Assembly (NCBI GenBank): GCA_045430305.1
Contig: JAILXW010000002.1
Span: 806,001 to 870,000 of the forward strand
Reading direction: 5' to 3'
Length of the DNA stretch: 64,000 nucleotides
Origin: Agarilytica sp045430305
GTDB taxonomy: Bacteria > Pseudomonadota > Gammaproteobacteria > Pseudomonadales > Cellvibrionaceae
The position numbers and the translations under genes were made by a program. A model generated the notes under the pieces. The model made no database searches. It was given only the letters and a program-made list of their open reading frames with translations, and was not told the DNA's origin. The number at the start of each line of letters is the position of its first letter. Positions within the stretch are counted from its first letter, which is position 1. Positions 63,005-64,000 of this stretch are shown one piece after another.

Positions 63005-63013
63005 CTTCTGTTG

Positions 63014-63544
63014 CTAAATACCAAACACGCGCGCTGCTTGAACGCTGGTAAAATCCATTTCGTCCTCAGCGAAATATGCCTTCTTTTTGTGAATAGAAAG
63101 CTTTAAGCGTCTCTTTACCTCTTTCAGGGGGAAAGGTAATTCGTCCAGGTTTATATTGAAGTTGGGCGGTGCATCCAATGCCTTGTTACTGGCAAGCAGC
63201 CAAACATGCTCTTTTCCAAAGGGCTGGCTAATCTTAATTTCAAACGGTGCGTTAGAAGCAGGGAATTCAATGAAGTCTCCCTCCTTTACATGGTTGTTCT
63301 TGTATAAAATACTGGGAATTAATTGATAAACTTTGCCGTCAGCATTTTCGTAGTAGAGGTAGAGCCAAGCGTCTTCGCTAAGGCTCATAAGAAATCTTAA
63401 ATTGTCATGTTCTTGAAAGGCTTGTTCATCGCCTAAAAAGCTTGTGATGTCGACGTTTATGCTCGGTTTGTTCTCTGTGAATATACAGGCGCTAATGAAA
63501 CACGTCAGTAAAAGAGTAAAAGATACACAGCAAAATGTTGGCAT
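63014..63544 (-). CDS. DUF4384-type lipoprotein
   Basis: A 176-residue protein with lipobox FISAC (Cys20). Residues 45-140 fit the DUF4384 pattern: AWLYLYYENADGKVYQLIPS, then FEIKISQPFGKEHVWLLAS. DUF4384 occurs in secreted or lipid-anchored proteins of unknown role, sometimes with Ser/Thr kinases or caspase-like domains. The C-terminus is basic. It begins 22 bases after the stop of a beta-barrel gene on the same strand, so they are probably co-transcribed. Confidence 0.72.
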   Translation of the reverse strand: MPTFCCVSFTLLLTCFISACIFTENKPSINVDITSFLGDEQAFQEHDNLRFLMSLSEDAWLYLYYENADGKVYQLIPSILYKNNHVKEGDFIEFPASNAPFEIKISQPFGKEHVWLLASNKALDAPPNFNINLDELPFPLKEVKRRLKLSIHKKKAYFAEDEMDFTSVQAARVFGI

Positions 63545-63566
63545 TTCAAAAATTCTATTCTAGAAG

Positions 63567-64000
63567 TTAAAAACGGAAGCCGTGGTTGTAACCGAAGTAC
63601 AAGCTTCCGAAGTTATGTTCTTGCTCGTTGCCGCTATCAAATTCTGCAGCGACAGATTCGTTTTTAAACCCAAAGCTGATAGATGATACAGAAGTGATAC
63701 GAAATGCTGCGCCAAGTTCAAGTGATGAGGTCGAGCCGTCACCCACATTTTCACCATCTTTATCTTTAATCGTATGGCCGTTTAAACCAAGTGTTCCGTA
63801 TAGCGTCCAGCTTTGGTTTAAGGGAATAAAACCGGTTACGCCAACACCTAGGCCCGAGTAGACAAGCTCGCGATTGTGGTCGTCCCAATTTTGGGTGTGC
63901 GTTTTGAAACCACCTTGTACAGCAACGTAGCGATTAATTTGATAGCCCGCACCAAGCGAAACAAAACTTGAATTAATGGTGAGTTCGTCTTCTGCAATTG
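63567..64000 (-). CDS. Outer-membrane beta-barrel protein, partial
   Basis: The visible 144 C-terminal residues, read on the minus strand, are alternating amphipathic strands with glycine-rich turns (for example RYVAVQGGF, WTLYGTLGL, GSLYFGYNHGFRF) and end in Phe, the usual signal for BAM-assisted insertion. It looks like the end of an eight-stranded porin-like barrel such as the OmpA-like transmembrane family. The N-terminus lies beyond the window end. Confidence 0.75.
   Translation of the reverse strand, partial: IAEDELTINSSFVSLGAGYQINRYVAVQGGFKTHTQNWDDHNRELVYSGLGVGVTGFIPLNQSWTLYGTLGLNGHTIKDKDGENVGDGSTSSLELGAAFRITSVSSISFGFKNESVAAEFDSGNEQEHNFGSLYFGYNHGFRF

Overview
The window reads as a chromosomal segment of a marine-type gammaproteobacterium, moderately rich in GC. 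The gene neighbourhoods (dnaX-ybaB-recR-rnd-ycgL-ycgN, pepA-holC-valS divergent from lptFG, queA-tgt-secDF) are those of gammaproteobacteria. The several FG-GAP, Thr/Pro-repeat and Ser/Glu-rich secreted lipoproteins fit the Cellvibrionaceae (Teredinibacter/Saccharophagus relatives). That family-level placement is inference from gene order and protein style, not from a search.

Layout. 1-3.4 kb: a thioredoxin-TPR protein, then serC and serA (phosphorylated serine pathway). 3.5-3.7 kb: SRP RNA gene with a recognisable promoter. 3.8-9.8 kb: a DNA maintenance and RNA block, dnaX-ybaB-recR-rnd, then an SpoU methyltransferase, ycgL, ycgN, a YceI lipoprotein and slyX. dnaX carries a complete E. coli-like -1 frameshift signal. 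10-17.3 kb: envelope genes (VWA protein, FAD oxidoreductase, cadherin-like/FG-GAP lipoprotein). 17.3-23 kb, minus strand: pepA, holC, an unknown disordered protein, valS and a small lipoprotein, divergent from lptF-lptG (LPS export). 25.5-33.3 kb: mostly minus-strand genes: an RDD protein, an unknown secreted protein, a cyclase-FHA protein, gapA, a Thr/Pro-repeat lipoprotein, an FG-GAP lipoprotein, plus one plus-strand lipoprotein.

33.4-42.0 kb is the accessory region. It holds a 2,266-residue Sec-exported SpvB/FG-GAP/YD-repeat (Rhs-like) protein with a variable C-terminal tail that looks like a nuclease toxin. A zinc-ribbon mini-protein follows (candidate immunity), then a small secreted protein, then a REP-associated tyrosine transposase (RAYT). 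A repeated unit made of a REP-like hairpin and a terminator-like hairpin follows each of the two small genes. This toxin/immunity/REP island is the best candidate for an undescribed system here.

42.1-52.6 kb: a beta-barrel protein, an AstE-like deacylase with a GCS2-family ligase, a Cys-rich protein, an EamA transporter and a copper/silver efflux set (CopL-like protein, CusB, CusA). 52.7-64 kb: a RecQ-family helicase, tRNA-Leu(CAA), queA, tgt, secD, secF (no yajC between tgt and secD), a hybrid histidine kinase, a DUF4384-type lipoprotein and a beta-barrel protein cut by the window end.
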